NCBI GenBank assembly: GCA_963969365.1
Contig: OZ017749.1
Location: 1,860,001-1,924,000 of the forward strand
DNA length: 64,000 nucleotides
Origin: Asterochloris sp. CNOR1
Lineage: Eukaryota > Chlorophyta > Trebouxiophyceae > Trebouxiales > Trebouxiaceae
Direction of reading: 5' to 3'
Position 1 is the stretch's first letter, and each line of letters starts with the position of its first letter. The notes under the pieces were generated by a model. The model ran no database searches. It was not told the DNA's origin and was given only the letters and a program-made list of their open reading frames with translations. Of the stretch, positions 22,847-34,600 are shown in pieces. The translations under genes and the position numbers were made by a program.

Positions 22847-23373
22847 TCACGCCAGGACGAGAAGGCTAGATAAGCAACCTGCAAGGAGCTGAGGCTCAGT
22901 AGGCTGACTTGTTGCAGCTGTCAGGCAGAAGTAGAGGACACAAAGGCCCACCCCAAGCGTGAGAACTGATAATGTTGCAACGCCAAGGTAGAAGAACACG
23001 GCCACAATGGGATCCTGCAGAAAAGCAGTGCATGCTTGTAAGGTCTGCCATTGCTTGCACATCAGAGAGTTTCCTAGCCACTCACGTATGAGCCAAAGCT
23101 GCCTGGCCTATCTGTGCTTTCTGCAGCTAAAGTCTCAGCCGCCCACGCTGCCTTGTCAGCTAAAAGAAAAGCTGCAGCTGTTTCGAGTGCCAATTGCAAC
23201 TTTTGCTGCTGAGGTTGCCTAGAGCCCGGAGCAGGGCCTAGCTTGCAGTAGCAGGCGCCCCTCTTTGCAACATGCAGAGATCTGGTTACAGGTGGTGAGG
23301 AAAATGACTTGGGTGCCGCATGTGGGCTAGATGGTGATGGAGTGAGATGAATGCGGCATGCCACACTCTGCAT
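22847..23373 (-). CDS. Small predicted plastid-targeted membrane protein
   Basis: Two exons on the minus strand. The first starts at ATG 23373-23371 and runs to a GTGAGT donor near 23085; the second begins after a CTGCAG acceptor near 23012 and ends at the stop 22849-22847. The N-terminal 40 residues are rich in Ser, Ala, Pro and Arg with almost no acidic residues, like a chloroplast transit peptide. A helical middle rich in Ala, Leu and Gln follows, then a GSY-DPIVAVFFYLG motif and a single hydrophobic segment (about 30 residues), ending in a short tail. Small one-helix thylakoid proteins of the green lineage have this shape, but I cannot name the family. It converges with the BTB gene (stop 228 bp away) and diverges from the RING gene. 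Confidence 0.6.
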
Positions 23374-23459
23374 AGTGGCGTTGCGTCTGAGACACCCAGT
23401 CTGATATCGATACCTTGTAAACAACAATTGCAACGGGTTCTGTGACTTTCGGAGCAGCT
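23374..23459. promoter_or_regulatory. Compact divergent intergenic region (bidirectional promoter)
   Basis: Only 86 bp separate the start codons of two divergent genes, so both 5' UTRs and core promoters must overlap here or extend into the opposite gene. The segment includes TGATATCGATACCTTG and an A/T-rich ACAACAATTG stretch; no clear TATA box is seen. Confidence 0.5.
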
Positions 23460-25046
23460 ATGCCCTGGTGGAGACGAGACGAGCACGAGGCCGTGGATGT
23501 GGAGGCAGCACATGCCTTCAGGCATCCCCATCCAGCAGACCCCTGGCCAGCCGGTCCCTTCGGCTTAGCCCCCCAATTTGAGCACCAGCGCAGCCACCTC
23601 TGGGGAGCAGGCAAGTATCATTTCACCTGCTGCCAAATCTCGGGCATCACAGCAACTTCAAAGGGGCGGTGATTCTGCTCTGCAGCCATCCTCATCCTGC
23701 TGGCTCTGGCAGGCATGATTCCTGTTGGCCTGGCCATCCTGTGTCTGTTCGTCCTGTGCGTGCTGAACTTCTGTTCCATGAGCCTCCAGGAGCAGGCTGA
23801 TATTCAGGTGAGTTTGAGCGGGCATCTGCACCTGCTGTCTGTGCAGTGCTGGAAGCTTTGCATGGGTGCCAGGGTGTCAAAGTGGCAACACTCTTTGAGA
23901 GCTCTGCTGCTGCACTCAAGGTAGAGCTTGAGCTCTGACACCTCTCTGCTGGATTCATGCATCCATCAGCAAGTCCAAACGTCACCCCTGGGCACTCTGC
24001 CCGTCCAAGGACACATTTGTGGCCTGATCGAGCATTGGGCACAGCCTGCAGCCGTCTGCTTGAACCTGCACTGCCACTTGCCATTCCGGGCCTGCCTTTC
24101 TCTCGGTCAAAACGGCTACTTTGGCGTCTTCATGCTTGGTAACGATGCAGGGCCGCGCAGCGCCTTCAGCTGGCTACGGCCCTCTGCACCAGCCTGGAGA
24201 CGCTACGCTGCCCCTTGAGCTGATGCAGCTGAACATGGAGTCCCAGCAGCAGCGCGCCTTTTTGCAGAACGTGCTGCAATCGCATGTCCACCATCCCTTT
24301 GGCGTGCACCCCCTGGCAAGGGTGTTGGCTGGGCTCCCTGCAGGTGCAGATGAAAGTCGTTCTCTGGTGCCCGCCTGACAGCTGCACTGCACAGGCTGCA
24401 GCTGTTGCACGGTGCAGGCCTGCACAAGCATACCACTTCTGGCGTCTGCACGCTGCTGCACATGCTCCCTCTTGCTGACAGCTGCATGCCAGTCCTTTGT
24501 GCACGCCCACAGCTCGACTGCCCACATGTGCCAAGGCCGCCTCCTTTCTCCTTAAGCGCCCCTGTCGCCCCTGCGCGCAGACGCTTTGACAACTGACTTC
24601 CACGGTCGTCCTCCTGTCGAGCCTGTGCCAGATGAGCGGCTGGCAGAGCTTCCGTGCTTCCCCCACAAGGCTGCCAAGGTGAGGGCATGTCTTTCCTCAC
24701 CTGGGTGCTGTGCCTCTCCTTGCTTGCCTTCAGCGCTGTGTGGCCATCTCGCGTGCAGTTGCGCCCACACCTGCCCATGCCTGGCCTGAGCATGCTGACT
24801 GGATTGCAGGCCAAGGAGGCTGACGACAGTGCTGATGATGTGGACAACAGCTGCAGCATTTGCTTGGATCCTTTTGAGGAGGGCTTGCAGATCATGCGGC
24901 TCCCCTGCCTACATGTGTTCCACAGGGATTGCATAGCCCCGTGGCTGCAGCAGCAAGGTGTCATGCAGGCCTGCTGTCCCTTGTGCAAGACAAAATGTTT
25001 CAATCATGATGGGCCGCAAAGCACAAGCCAGACCACGCAGGAATGA
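23460..25046 (+). CDS. Membrane-anchored RING-H2 E3 ubiquitin ligase
   Basis: Five exons: ATG at 23460 to 23610, 23687-23808, about 24147-24344, 24582-24679 and 24810-25046 (stop). The first intron uses a GC donor (CAGGCAAGT). The N-terminal exon is Trp/His/Pro-rich (MPWWRRDEHE). The second encodes one strong membrane helix, ILILLALAGMIPVGLAILCL with further hydrophobic residues. The third is Gln/His-rich. The last holds a RING-H2 finger: CSICLDPFEEG, then LPCLHVFHRDC, then CCPLC, matching the C3H2C3 zinc pattern with the Trp (APWL) used for E2 binding. The tail is Ser/Thr/Gln-rich. Inferred role: ubiquitin ligase on an endomembrane or plasma membrane, as in the ATL type. Target unknown. Confidence 0.85.
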
Positions 25047-25160
25047 CGTACATGGCGCTGCTGCTGATGCCTTCTGGTGCACTGAACCAGCACTTGACTG
25101 AATGCATGCAGGCAATTGATCGAAATGAATTTTTGCTGGCTTGTCTCACAGACAAGGGCC

Positions 25161-28100
25161 TCATGATATGGCCTGTGCTGTCGTTTGCTGGTGTGCACCT
25201 GATACATGATTCACAAGTGTGTAGTCCTCCCTGCTGTAAAACTCAGCCAGCAAACGGTATACATAGGAGGGCGTGTGGCCACCAGTGTCTGTCACAAACA
25301 GGCTGATCAGCTCAGGTGGGATGTAGTCCCAGATTGGGTTGGGCACTTGAAAGTTGGGTTCAAGGCCAGGCCTTTGCGCATCCCTGCAGGGCTGGCTATC
25401 TGTGAAGGCTGCTACATCTATGATGTCTGAGGCGTCCTGCACACAGAGAAGGAGCATTGCCGAGAGGCTGCAGGCCGGCAGCCAGCGTGGGAAGACCCAC
25501 ATCGCAGGGTCTGCAGCTCCCTGCTTTGCCATCCCCACCAGTAGCAGTCACCACACACATGACATGCAAGGCCACCTGAAAGGAAGGGCTGCGTGACGCA
25601 TGGCATAACAAGAGCAAGCTGGACCACCATGCAACATGAGCTTCAGGGGGCCGGCGCTCAGTGCATTTGTGCCAGAGCATTGCAGCACCCTGCAGGCTGT
25701 CGCAGCTGTTACAGCCTCACCCCAAAATCGTTAAAAGTGATCGAGGGGTCATGCGGGAACAGGGGGCTGAGTTTATGTAGCCCTGCCACAACCACAATGG
25801 GGATGCGGTGATGTCGCGCTGCCTGTGCCACCATGTGGGTGCCAACTGCTGCCATGACGCCACCGTTGGCCAGCATAATGTGAGCTCCTATCAACACCTG
25901 CAGAGTTACACTCGCAGATGCAACTGCAGGGATGTGATGTGTTACTGGCAGCAACGACATGCATGAAGGTGAGTGACGAGTGCAACAGCTCTAGCTCATC
26001 TGCTCAGCAGACAGCGACTTGAAGGCCTGCATGCTGACGTGCAGGCATCTGCAACACACATGTGACGAGGCGCAGCCTGCCAATGGCAGACGGGTGCACC
26101 TTGTTGACACGCGCCATCATGGCAAAGATGGCAGAGTCTGTGATGGCAGTGGTAGGGATTCCCGCTGCAGCCAGCTGCCGGGCGTGCTCATGCCCCCCAT
26201 ACCGAGGTGCCCCCTCAGCCACCACCACCTGCATGCACACATCAGCTCCGAGTACACGGGGCGCCGTGCAGGCTGCAGTGCAGACCTGCCGTGTGGTTGG
26301 CAAGCTCTCGCAGCCACACGACTGTCTGTCCGACAAGAGCTCATGGTGAGGAGCTGCCAGCAACCCTTTTGCCTGGTCGTTCGGGGTGACAGCTCTCTGG
26401 TTGCTGGGCGGCAAGCACCTGCCATGTAGTGAAGCACCAAGCAGGCAGGCCCGTGCTGCCATGCTTCAGGCAGAATGTTGCTGCCCACCTGAAAGTCCCT
26501 CTTGCGTGCTGCCTCTTGCAGGAACAGGGAGGTGGTCTCGGACATGCCAAAGGTCAGGATCACCTCGTTGGCATGAATGTAGTCATCTGCCTGCTGGAGC
26601 AGACGGGGTCCTGAGGAGGTGAGTCCAGCGAAGGGGGCAGAAAGCCATGCTTGCCACCGCCAGGCATTGCTTGAACCCCTAGCATGTGGCTGCAACACGC
26701 AGCCCCAAGCACATTCATCAAGGCCCTCACGACCAACAACAGGTAGTTGCTCTACTGTGCCTCGAGCCCCTGGCATCGTTTCAATGGGAGCTGGCTGCAC
26801 CTGTTCAGCAAAAGGTCACCTGGCCTGAGTGAGGTTCCATAAAATACCACAATAGGCACCCACCTGGGCTGCAATGTTATCTGCAATGTCATCGAGCTCA
26901 ACCTCCAGCGCTGTGATCTGCTGTAGGATTGCACGCTTGCGGCGCCAGAGAGCGGGGCTGCCGCCACTGTGTGCAGAGGAATCTGGGCTCTGCAGGCTGC
27001 TGGCCACATCTGCAGGTGAGTGGCAAGCAGGTGGTGGATGTTGTTGGTGGCCATGCATGCTGGCATGCCAGTGCATCAGGCAATGGCCGTTGAGGCATGG
27101 CAGGACCCAGCCAGTTTTGACTCCAGGAGGGCCAAGAAACCAGCAGGCTTGCTGAGAAGCTGCATGCACCCAATGGGTGGAGTGGTGCAGCCCAGGCCCT
27201 GGTCCCAGGTGCATCAGCAGGGCAGCAACGATGGCCCCAGCCCCACCCCAGTGGCTCTCTGGCAGCCGTGCAAAGCTTCCCAGGCTGTGTCAGTGGCAGG
27301 TGAGGGAGGTGGTCCACGAGACCCTCACCGGGCGTGACTGCAAGCTGCGGCGAGTCCTCAGGAATGGACTCTGCCCCTGCCAACGCCTGGCTGGCCAGCA
27401 GGGTGTGCTGGCCGCCAGAGCTGCCCGCCTGCTGCAGCTGAAGGGCCTGCAGGCAGAGTTGTCATGTGTGCCCTGCAATCTGGCAGTGGAATGAGTAGTG
27501 GGCAGCAGAAATGGAGCCTCCTCCCTTTTCTCAGGGGGGACAGAGACTTGCTCTCTGTCGCCCCTGTGCTTGCCCACGGGAGGCAACAGATGGTGTACAT
27601 GATGGGTGTCCCTGCGGACCACCGCCTCTGTGCACTGCGTTGCTGACAATTTGCATGCAGAAAGTGCAGGCCGTTGCCAGCAGGCTCTCTGGCCAGAGTG
27701 CATGGTTCACCAGGTGCACCAGGACCATGCAAGCGGTCTCTGCAGAAAATGCTCCAGCAGGTGCGGCGCCCCTGCCACAACTACCGCCACGAGCATGGAC
27801 AAAACCGCCCCTCACCAGCTGGCTCTCCAAGGAGGGCGCCTGGTCCAGCAGGTTGTGCAGGGACACCGCACGCACGCCCAGGGAGGAGCGCAGGGCGCGG
27901 CTCAGCAGGCCCACTGCAGGAGCTGGCGTCAGCAGCTTGCTGCTATTGCGTCGCACCTGCAGGGCACAGATGGGCCAGCCAGCCTCAGACCAGTGCAAGC
28001 CATGCCATGATATACTAATCACTTCAGGTCCTGCGCAGCTGCTGGCAGCGTTCAATCACAGTGCCCACAGACGCTGCAGAGTCCTGGCTACCTCCCGGTG

Positions 28101-28802
28101 CAGACTGCAGCCCTGGTGAGCCCTGCCAGTCAGCCTGAGTTGAGCGCCCTGGCCGACGTCATGCTGCACTCGCTGCCACCCTGCATGAACTGGGCTCTAT
28201 GCAGCCAGTGCCACGGAAGCCATGCAGCTGCCTGCTTAGTCAGCTGGCTTTTAGAGTCGCTTAACATTGATTCACTGCTGTCACCTGCACCACTGCCTCA
28301 AGCTCTTCTTCCACCTCCTGGTCTGACTCACTGCGTATCATGTGCAGGATGCGTCGCACCATGTTGCCCACGGCCAGCTCTGCAGGCAAGAGAGGGTGCA
28401 TGACCCATCAGCAGCTGCAAGACAGGCCGCTACACCAGACCGGTCCGGCAACAAGGTGCCTTTCAGTTGCTGCACGACGCTCTTAAGACTGTGACATACA
28501 GCTTGTGATTTGCTGACCAGGCCTGAGTGCAATGCCGCTTGGTCACTTAGCTTGCATTGCAGCAGGACACAGCTAGCATGAGCATGCTGCACCCTGCACA
28601 GCAGACCTTGGGGTTTTGCAGCTTGCAGCTGCCTGCCCAACTGCCGCACAGCATCCACCAGCTCAATGGCGCTGCTGGGCTGCTGCTCAGCGATAAAGGA
28701 ATGCAGCACACTGGCAGTGCGCTTGGCGCAGGCCAAAGACCCCTGCAGCTTGCGCTGCTTGAGATCCAATCGCAGCTGCTCTGCTGCCTGTTCGGCCACC
28801 AT
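25161..28802 (-). CDS. EIF2B2: Translation initiation factor eIF2B subunit beta
   Basis: Nine exons on the minus strand: 28802-28607, 28379-28285, 27956-27816, 27446-27329, 27009-26864, 26590-26489, 26228-26100, 25897-25721 and 25436-25161. The start is the first in-frame ATG (MVAEQAAEQLRLDL). The product follows eIF2B-beta throughout: helical N-terminus with LKQRKLQGS, ELAVGNMVRRILHMIRSES, SLHNLLDQ, ELDDIADNIAAQ, YIHANEVILTFGMS, EAARKRDFQ, VVVAEGAPRYGGHEHARQL, ITDSAIFAMMARVNK, GAHIMLANGGVMAAVGTHM, GLHKLSPLFPH and the C-terminal NPIWDYIPPELISLFVTD with PSYVYRLLAEFY. With the other subunits it forms the decameric exchange factor that reloads eIF2 with GTP in the cytosol. The 5' end lies 143 bp from the assembly gap, so an upstream exon or the promoter may be missing. 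Confidence 0.92.
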
Positions 28803-28945
28803 GCTGCAGGGGGCTGCTGACTGGCAGTTGTGGGATACACAGAACTGCTCTGCTGCAACAGGAGGTGGAACAGGAGGTGCCAAATCAATCATGAGGCCTC
28901 CAAGGGATCTCCATGATGATTGATCTGGCGTATTTGTGAAGTTTC

Positions 28946-29145
28946 NNNNNNNNNNNNNNNNNNNNNNNNNNNNNNNNNNNNNNNNNNNNNNNNNNNNNNN
29001 NNNNNNNNNNNNNNNNNNNNNNNNNNNNNNNNNNNNNNNNNNNNNNNNNNNNNNNNNNNNNNNNNNNNNNNNNNNNNNNNNNNNNNNNNNNNNNNNNNNN
29101 NNNNNNNNNNNNNNNNNNNNNNNNNNNNNNNNNNNNNNNNNNNNN
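28946..29145. other. Assembly gap (200 N)
   Basis: Exactly 200 undetermined bases, probably a placeholder of unknown true length. It sits between the 5' end of eIF2B-beta (minus) and the first visible dynein exon (plus), and the tail-coding exons of the dynein should lie here. Confidence 0.99.
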
Positions 29146-29418
29146 TGTGTGCTCACTTGACAAGGGGCAGGCACTGTCCATGCCTGTTCAGACTGGTTGT
29201 GCCAGCCCTCGCGCTGTCTGGCTCACCACCAGAGACCCAAGTTTGCTTGATGGATGGGTGCCTCCCATTGGGGGATGCTTCTGTAAGCTGCATGTTTGTT
29301 GATGCAGGTCATCACGAATAAGTGGCTGAGTGTCAGCATGTGTCTGGGCTGCAGAGCACTGCACGCCAGCAGGTGAGCTACAAGTTGCTCTGACAGATAT
29401 CTACATGGCTTGCTGCAG

Positions 29419-31670
29419 GACATTCTGGACGAGTGGCTCAAGTGCCAGCAGGGGTGGCTCTACCTGGAGCCCATCTTCGGTAGCGAGGACATCATGCAGC
29501 AGATGCCAAATGAGGGACGCAAGTTCAAGGCGGTGGACGCCAACTGGCGGCGCATTATGGCGGGGGTGCAGAAGATGCCCGAGGTGTTGGTGGTCACGGC
29601 GGACGATGAGCTGCTGAAGAGCCTTGTGGAGGCCAACAAACTGCTTGATCAGGTACATTATGCTGGCAGCAAGATGCAATGTGGCTGGGCATACGACCAT
29701 GCTGCAGCTCTGCCTTATAGGTCACCGCTGACAGTGAGCTGCTCAAGAGCCCGGAGGTACCAACTAATCACTGGATCAAGTAGGCCTGCGCAGGCCGTGT
29801 TGAGCCCGCTCATTGGCACTGCTGAACTGTGGCATTGCTGTGCCCAAAAGGTGTGCACAACTGGTGTGCTGCCAGCCAGGACCAGATGGGGGTGGCAGCT
29901 GGTGGCAGATATGCTCAGCATAGATTGTCCTTTACATTGCCGGTGCAACTGGGCATGGGCTGGGATGTGTACCTTCCAAACTCCCCTCCCCTGACTGGCG
30001 CCTTTTTTAGGTAGTTCACACCAGCTATATTGTGTGCCTGCTGTATGGATTTGGACCTTTTCTGGAGACTTGCTTTGCGCCTGCAGGTCCAGAAGGGTCT
30101 AAATGATTACCTGGAGACCAAGCGCCTGGCCTTCCCACGCTTCTTTTCTTATCCAACGACGAGCTGCTGGAGATCTTGAGCGAGACCAAGGACCCGCTGC
30201 GTGTGCAGCCCTTCCTGCGCAAGATTTTTGAGGGCATTGACAAGCTGGAGTTCCAGCCAAACCTTGAGGTATGCCAGAAAACCTCTGTTGCCTTCCCAGA
30301 TTGCTCGACTTGCAAGCGTAAAGTGCTCTATTAGCAAGCAGCTAGCAACACAAGCAAACACACCTTCAAGCCTGCTTTCCAAGTTAGCTGTCTATTCCGG
30401 AGGTGGGCCTCCGTTCTGCCCTGTCGGGAAGTTATGTTGCTTGTAAAGGGAAAGCAGGGACCCAGCCTGAAGGTGGAGTGCACTGGCTCTCTGGCTGATT
30501 CGCTCAGCACGTGCAGGTGACAGCGACGTGGTGCAAGGAAGAAGGTGCCTCTCAGGTGGCCCAACTTGTGCTGTCCTTGACATGGCACCACTTGCATGGC
30601 CTCCCGCTCGGCTGCAGGTGACAGCGCTGTACAGTGAGGAGGGGGAGAAGGTACTGCTGAAGACCAGCTTCAACCCTGCCCAGGCTGGGGGCAATGTGGA
30701 GAAGTGGCTGATTGAGTGCGAGGCCGCAATGCGAGATACCATTCGTGACATCACGCGGCGCTCCTTTGATGCCCACGTCACCACCAAGCGCATTGACTGG
30801 GTTCTGCAGTGGCCTGGGCAGGTGAGGGCAGACTGCGTCTTGCTTGCAGCACAAGCAGGGCTCATGCTTGTGATGTTGTGTTGGTAGCAATCAGCCTCCT
30901 GCAAGCACAATTTGTTGCTTGTGCAGTGGCCTGGCCTGGGCAGATGAGGGCATGCTGCCTGCCACGTGTACAGGCAGAGCTTGTGACTTGCATAGTGAGC
31001 TGCTGAAGGACAGGCTCCTGCAGGTTGCAAGTGCTTAAAGATCTTGGCAGCAGCCCAGCCTGCTTCTTGTTTGCCTCTGATTAAACTTTGCCATCCCTCA
31101 GCCACGTGCAGCAGCACATGGCTTCTCTTGCTTGGCTGCCTTGCCATGCTGTGCTGTGGCACCACCCCTGACGGTGAGGAATGGTATGCATATCTCTGAT
31201 CTTATGCTGCAACTGCAGGTCGTCATCTGTGTTGGCAGCATGTTCTGGACCAAGGACATGGCTGACGCCATCCGGACTAACACGGTGGCAGCTTATGGCA
31301 AGCGCTGCACAGATGACCTGCTCGAGGTGAGCGCACGCCTGTGGCTCATGTCAGGTGCCCGGTGTGCATGTGTCTGACACGTCACACAGCTGATGAGGTG
31401 CAGCCCGCCCTCCTGGCAGCCCCCCAATCAACTGAGCCCAAAGAGCTTAGCCGCACAAGATACTGCCTTGCGGCTTGGACTACAACTGCAACTACACAGT
31501 GCAGGTTGTCAACAAGGTTCGGGGCAAGTTGTCCAAACTGGAGCGCAAGACGCTGAGCGCGCTCATTGTGATTGACGTGCATGCCCGTGATGTGGCCGTA
31601 GAGCTGGGGAACAGCAACATCTCCAGCGAGACCGACTTTGAGTGGATGAGCCAGCTGAGGTGTGTGCCCA
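29419..31670 (+). other. Dynein linker (DHC_N2) region
   Basis: Exons at about 29419-29652, 30088-30269, 30619-30821, 31220-31326 and 31505-31660 encode the linker that swings over the AAA ring. Recognisable pieces are [28 protein letters not shown] (only after correcting one base near 30145), [24 protein letters not shown] and [14 protein letters not shown]. Confidence 0.85.
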
Positions 31671-34600
31671 GAATATTGCCTGCGGCACACTGTGCACTGT
31701 AGACTGCTTGCCTCCTGCATCAAACCTCTCATAAAGCATGGCTGATGTTGCGCTTGGGACCAGCTGTCGACATGCGGCACCTGCATCCGCAGTGTTGCTG
31801 CATGGTAAGTTGCAACATACTCTGATGTCAAGTGCTGCGCTTGTTTGCTTGCTTTAGGTCCACACAGACAGGACAGCTGTCTGGCAGCTAAGGAGCAGCA
31901 GCCTATGTACCAGCTGTTGGTCGGGACTAGAACAGGGCTGCTGATCTGACGAGGACAAGGACTGTCTACGCTGCCAATGGCTATGGCTGGGTACCTGTGT
32001 GCCGCTTGGCTGCAGGTACTACTGGGAGGGGCCTGATGTGGTGGTGAAGATCATCAATGCTGTCATTGGCTATGGGTATGAGTACCTGGGCAACTCCTCC
32101 CGGCTGGTCATCACCCCTCTCACAGACAGGTATGCTGTCTGCACTCACATAAGGTCTCTGCAACACTCATGACTTCTGGGTGCCGGGCTTCAAGCAGATG
32201 GCCTTGTGCAGGTGCACCATTGACAGCAGAGTCCCCCTAATGCTGGCAGCCTGCCTGTACCCAGCCTGGCAGGGCGCAACCCCTCAATGTATTGGTTGGC
32301 CTCCTTGAATCACCCACAAGTCTGCTGGTGCAGCTGTCAAGCCAGGAAGCTCTGTTGTCTCTACTGCATGCGGATGGGGCCGTGCAACCTGAATAGCGGG
32401 GTAATTATTCTGAACCAGCAATGCTATACGTCCAATGTTCAATCAAGGATGCGCCGCTGTGTCCACAGGTGCTACCGCACGCTGATGGGGGCCCTGCACC
32501 TGAACCTGGGGGGCGCTCCTGAGGGGCCTGCTGGCACTGGCAAGACAGAGACGACCAAGGACCTGGCCAAGGCCATGGCCATGCAGTGCGTAGTATTCAA
32601 CTGCAGTGACGGCCTGGACTACCTCGCCATGGTAAGGCTGCAGGAGGGTGTGGGGGCACGTGCAGACATTTGGAGTCCCAGTTGTCGCAGTGCCATGGCA
32701 AGGCACCGGAGGAACTGGTTGTTTGCGGGGTACATGTGATGCTCGTCTGCAGTAACGGCCTCAACTACCCTGCCTTGATGAGGCGGGGGATGTCACGGGC
32801 AGGCATCCAGCCTGGTGGCGCCAAGTGAGGCAAGCTGGCGGCACCTGGCCTGCTGCAGCTGCAGCAACATTCTACGTCCTGTGATCACGACCCTGACAGT
32901 TGCGGCGCAGGCTTGGTCAGGCTGCAGGCAGCATAAGCATACAACTGTTTGTCAGGCCAAGGGGCAGCGCTGTTCTGCTATTGAAGGGCAGATTTCGCAA
33001 GCCCTTGGCACTGCAGGCAATCAGGCCTAGCTGCGCGCCATGCCTCTGCTGCCAGCCATGAGATCGTGAGCGCCTGGTATATGCTGGTACCCAAGCCCAG
33101 CTGAGTGCTGTGCTGCTGCTGCAGGGCAAGTTCTTCAAGGGCCTGGCCTCTGCTGGTGCCTGGGCCTGCTTTGATGAGTTCAACCGGATCGACCTGGAGG
33201 TGCTGTCTGTCATTGCGCAGCAGATCTTGACCATACAACGGGCCAAGGCTGCTAAGCTGGCCACCTTTGAGTTTGAGGGAACACGCCTCAGCCTCAGGTG
33301 GGCAGCAGCTACAGCCTTGATACTGCCCCACCTCTGCTGCAAGCTTGATGCTGCCTTGCTGGAGCTCAGTCTTTAGCTCACAACAGGGCAATGCCAGCCA
33401 GCCCAGTTGGCACACTGCATATGTGTGCAGGTGCACTGTGGTACACTCCGGGCAATTAGCAGCTTGCGCATGTGTTGCATGGCAGAGAGGCTGTGGCATG
33501 CAGGCAGTCCGGCTCATATCAGCCTTTGCATGCTGCAGGGTGACTTGCAGCGTGTTCATCACCATGAACCCTGGCTACGCTGGGCGCTCTGAGCTGCCTG
33601 ACAACCTGAAGGCGCTGTTCCGCACTGTTGCCATGATGGTGCCGGACTATGCCCTCATCTCAGAGATCATGCTGTACTCCAGCGGGTAAGAGGAGAGCTT
33701 TGTGGCCATGTTGGCATGGTGCTGAAAAGTCATCCCTTTCGTGCTCGACTTGACTGACTTTGTGATGGCACAGCGGCGCACGTGGTTTCAGCACTGCAGG
33801 AGGCTGCTGCAACGCCAAATCAGCAAGGTCCAGGCATCTGCAGGTCGCGGCCTGCACAGCTCAGCACACCAACGACATGGAGCTTGGCCTGCCAACATGA
33901 CTGTTGTAACCTGCGAGCTGCTGTGCTGCCCTTGTGAAGCTGTCCCGCCCTCCATGCTTGGCAACAGGCAAATGTGCTTGTTGGGGCCAGCTGTGCAGCC
34001 TCTGTTGCTCCGTTTCGGTGCCAAGATTTCTGAGGATGCCCATCGCAGATGCACAGGTCTGGGTGCTAGCTGTTCACACCCGTGGTGCCAGTGTCTGCAC
34101 ACCTCAATGCAGCGAGCAGCTGAGCCTGTTCCTTTCTTTTCTTTGCAGGTACCTGCAGGCGCGAGAGCTTGCCCGCAAGCTGGTGGCCACCTATCGCCTG
34201 TGCAGCGAGCAGCTGTCCAGCCAGTCCCATTATGACTATGGCATGCGGGCAGTCATCAGCGTGCTGCGTGCGGCCGGGGCCAACAAGCAGAAGTGGCCCG
34301 ACATGATGGAGGACCTGCTCATGCTGCGCAGCATCCGCGACGTCAACGCGCCCAAGTTCCTGGCGCCTGACATTCCTCTGTTCGAGGGCATCTTGGCTGA
34401 CCTGTTCCCTGGAGTGAGCACCTTGTCGCTGACATTTGGCTGACAGGGCACGGCATGGGAGCTGCACAGCAACAAGGGTGTCTGGCATGGCTTGCACCCT
34501 GTTGAGGGTGTCCTGGCTTATCTGTTACCTCAGGTGAGCTGCACTGTGGGGCACTGCAAGGGGCACAAAGAAGCTCAGCAGGCCCTGCAGTGCTGCTACC

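Noticed and set aside
28098-28403. Plus-strand open frame with an apparently ordinary peptide near eIF2B-beta
   Set aside because: It lies on the opposite strand across an eIF2B-beta intron and exon and has no splice or start support.
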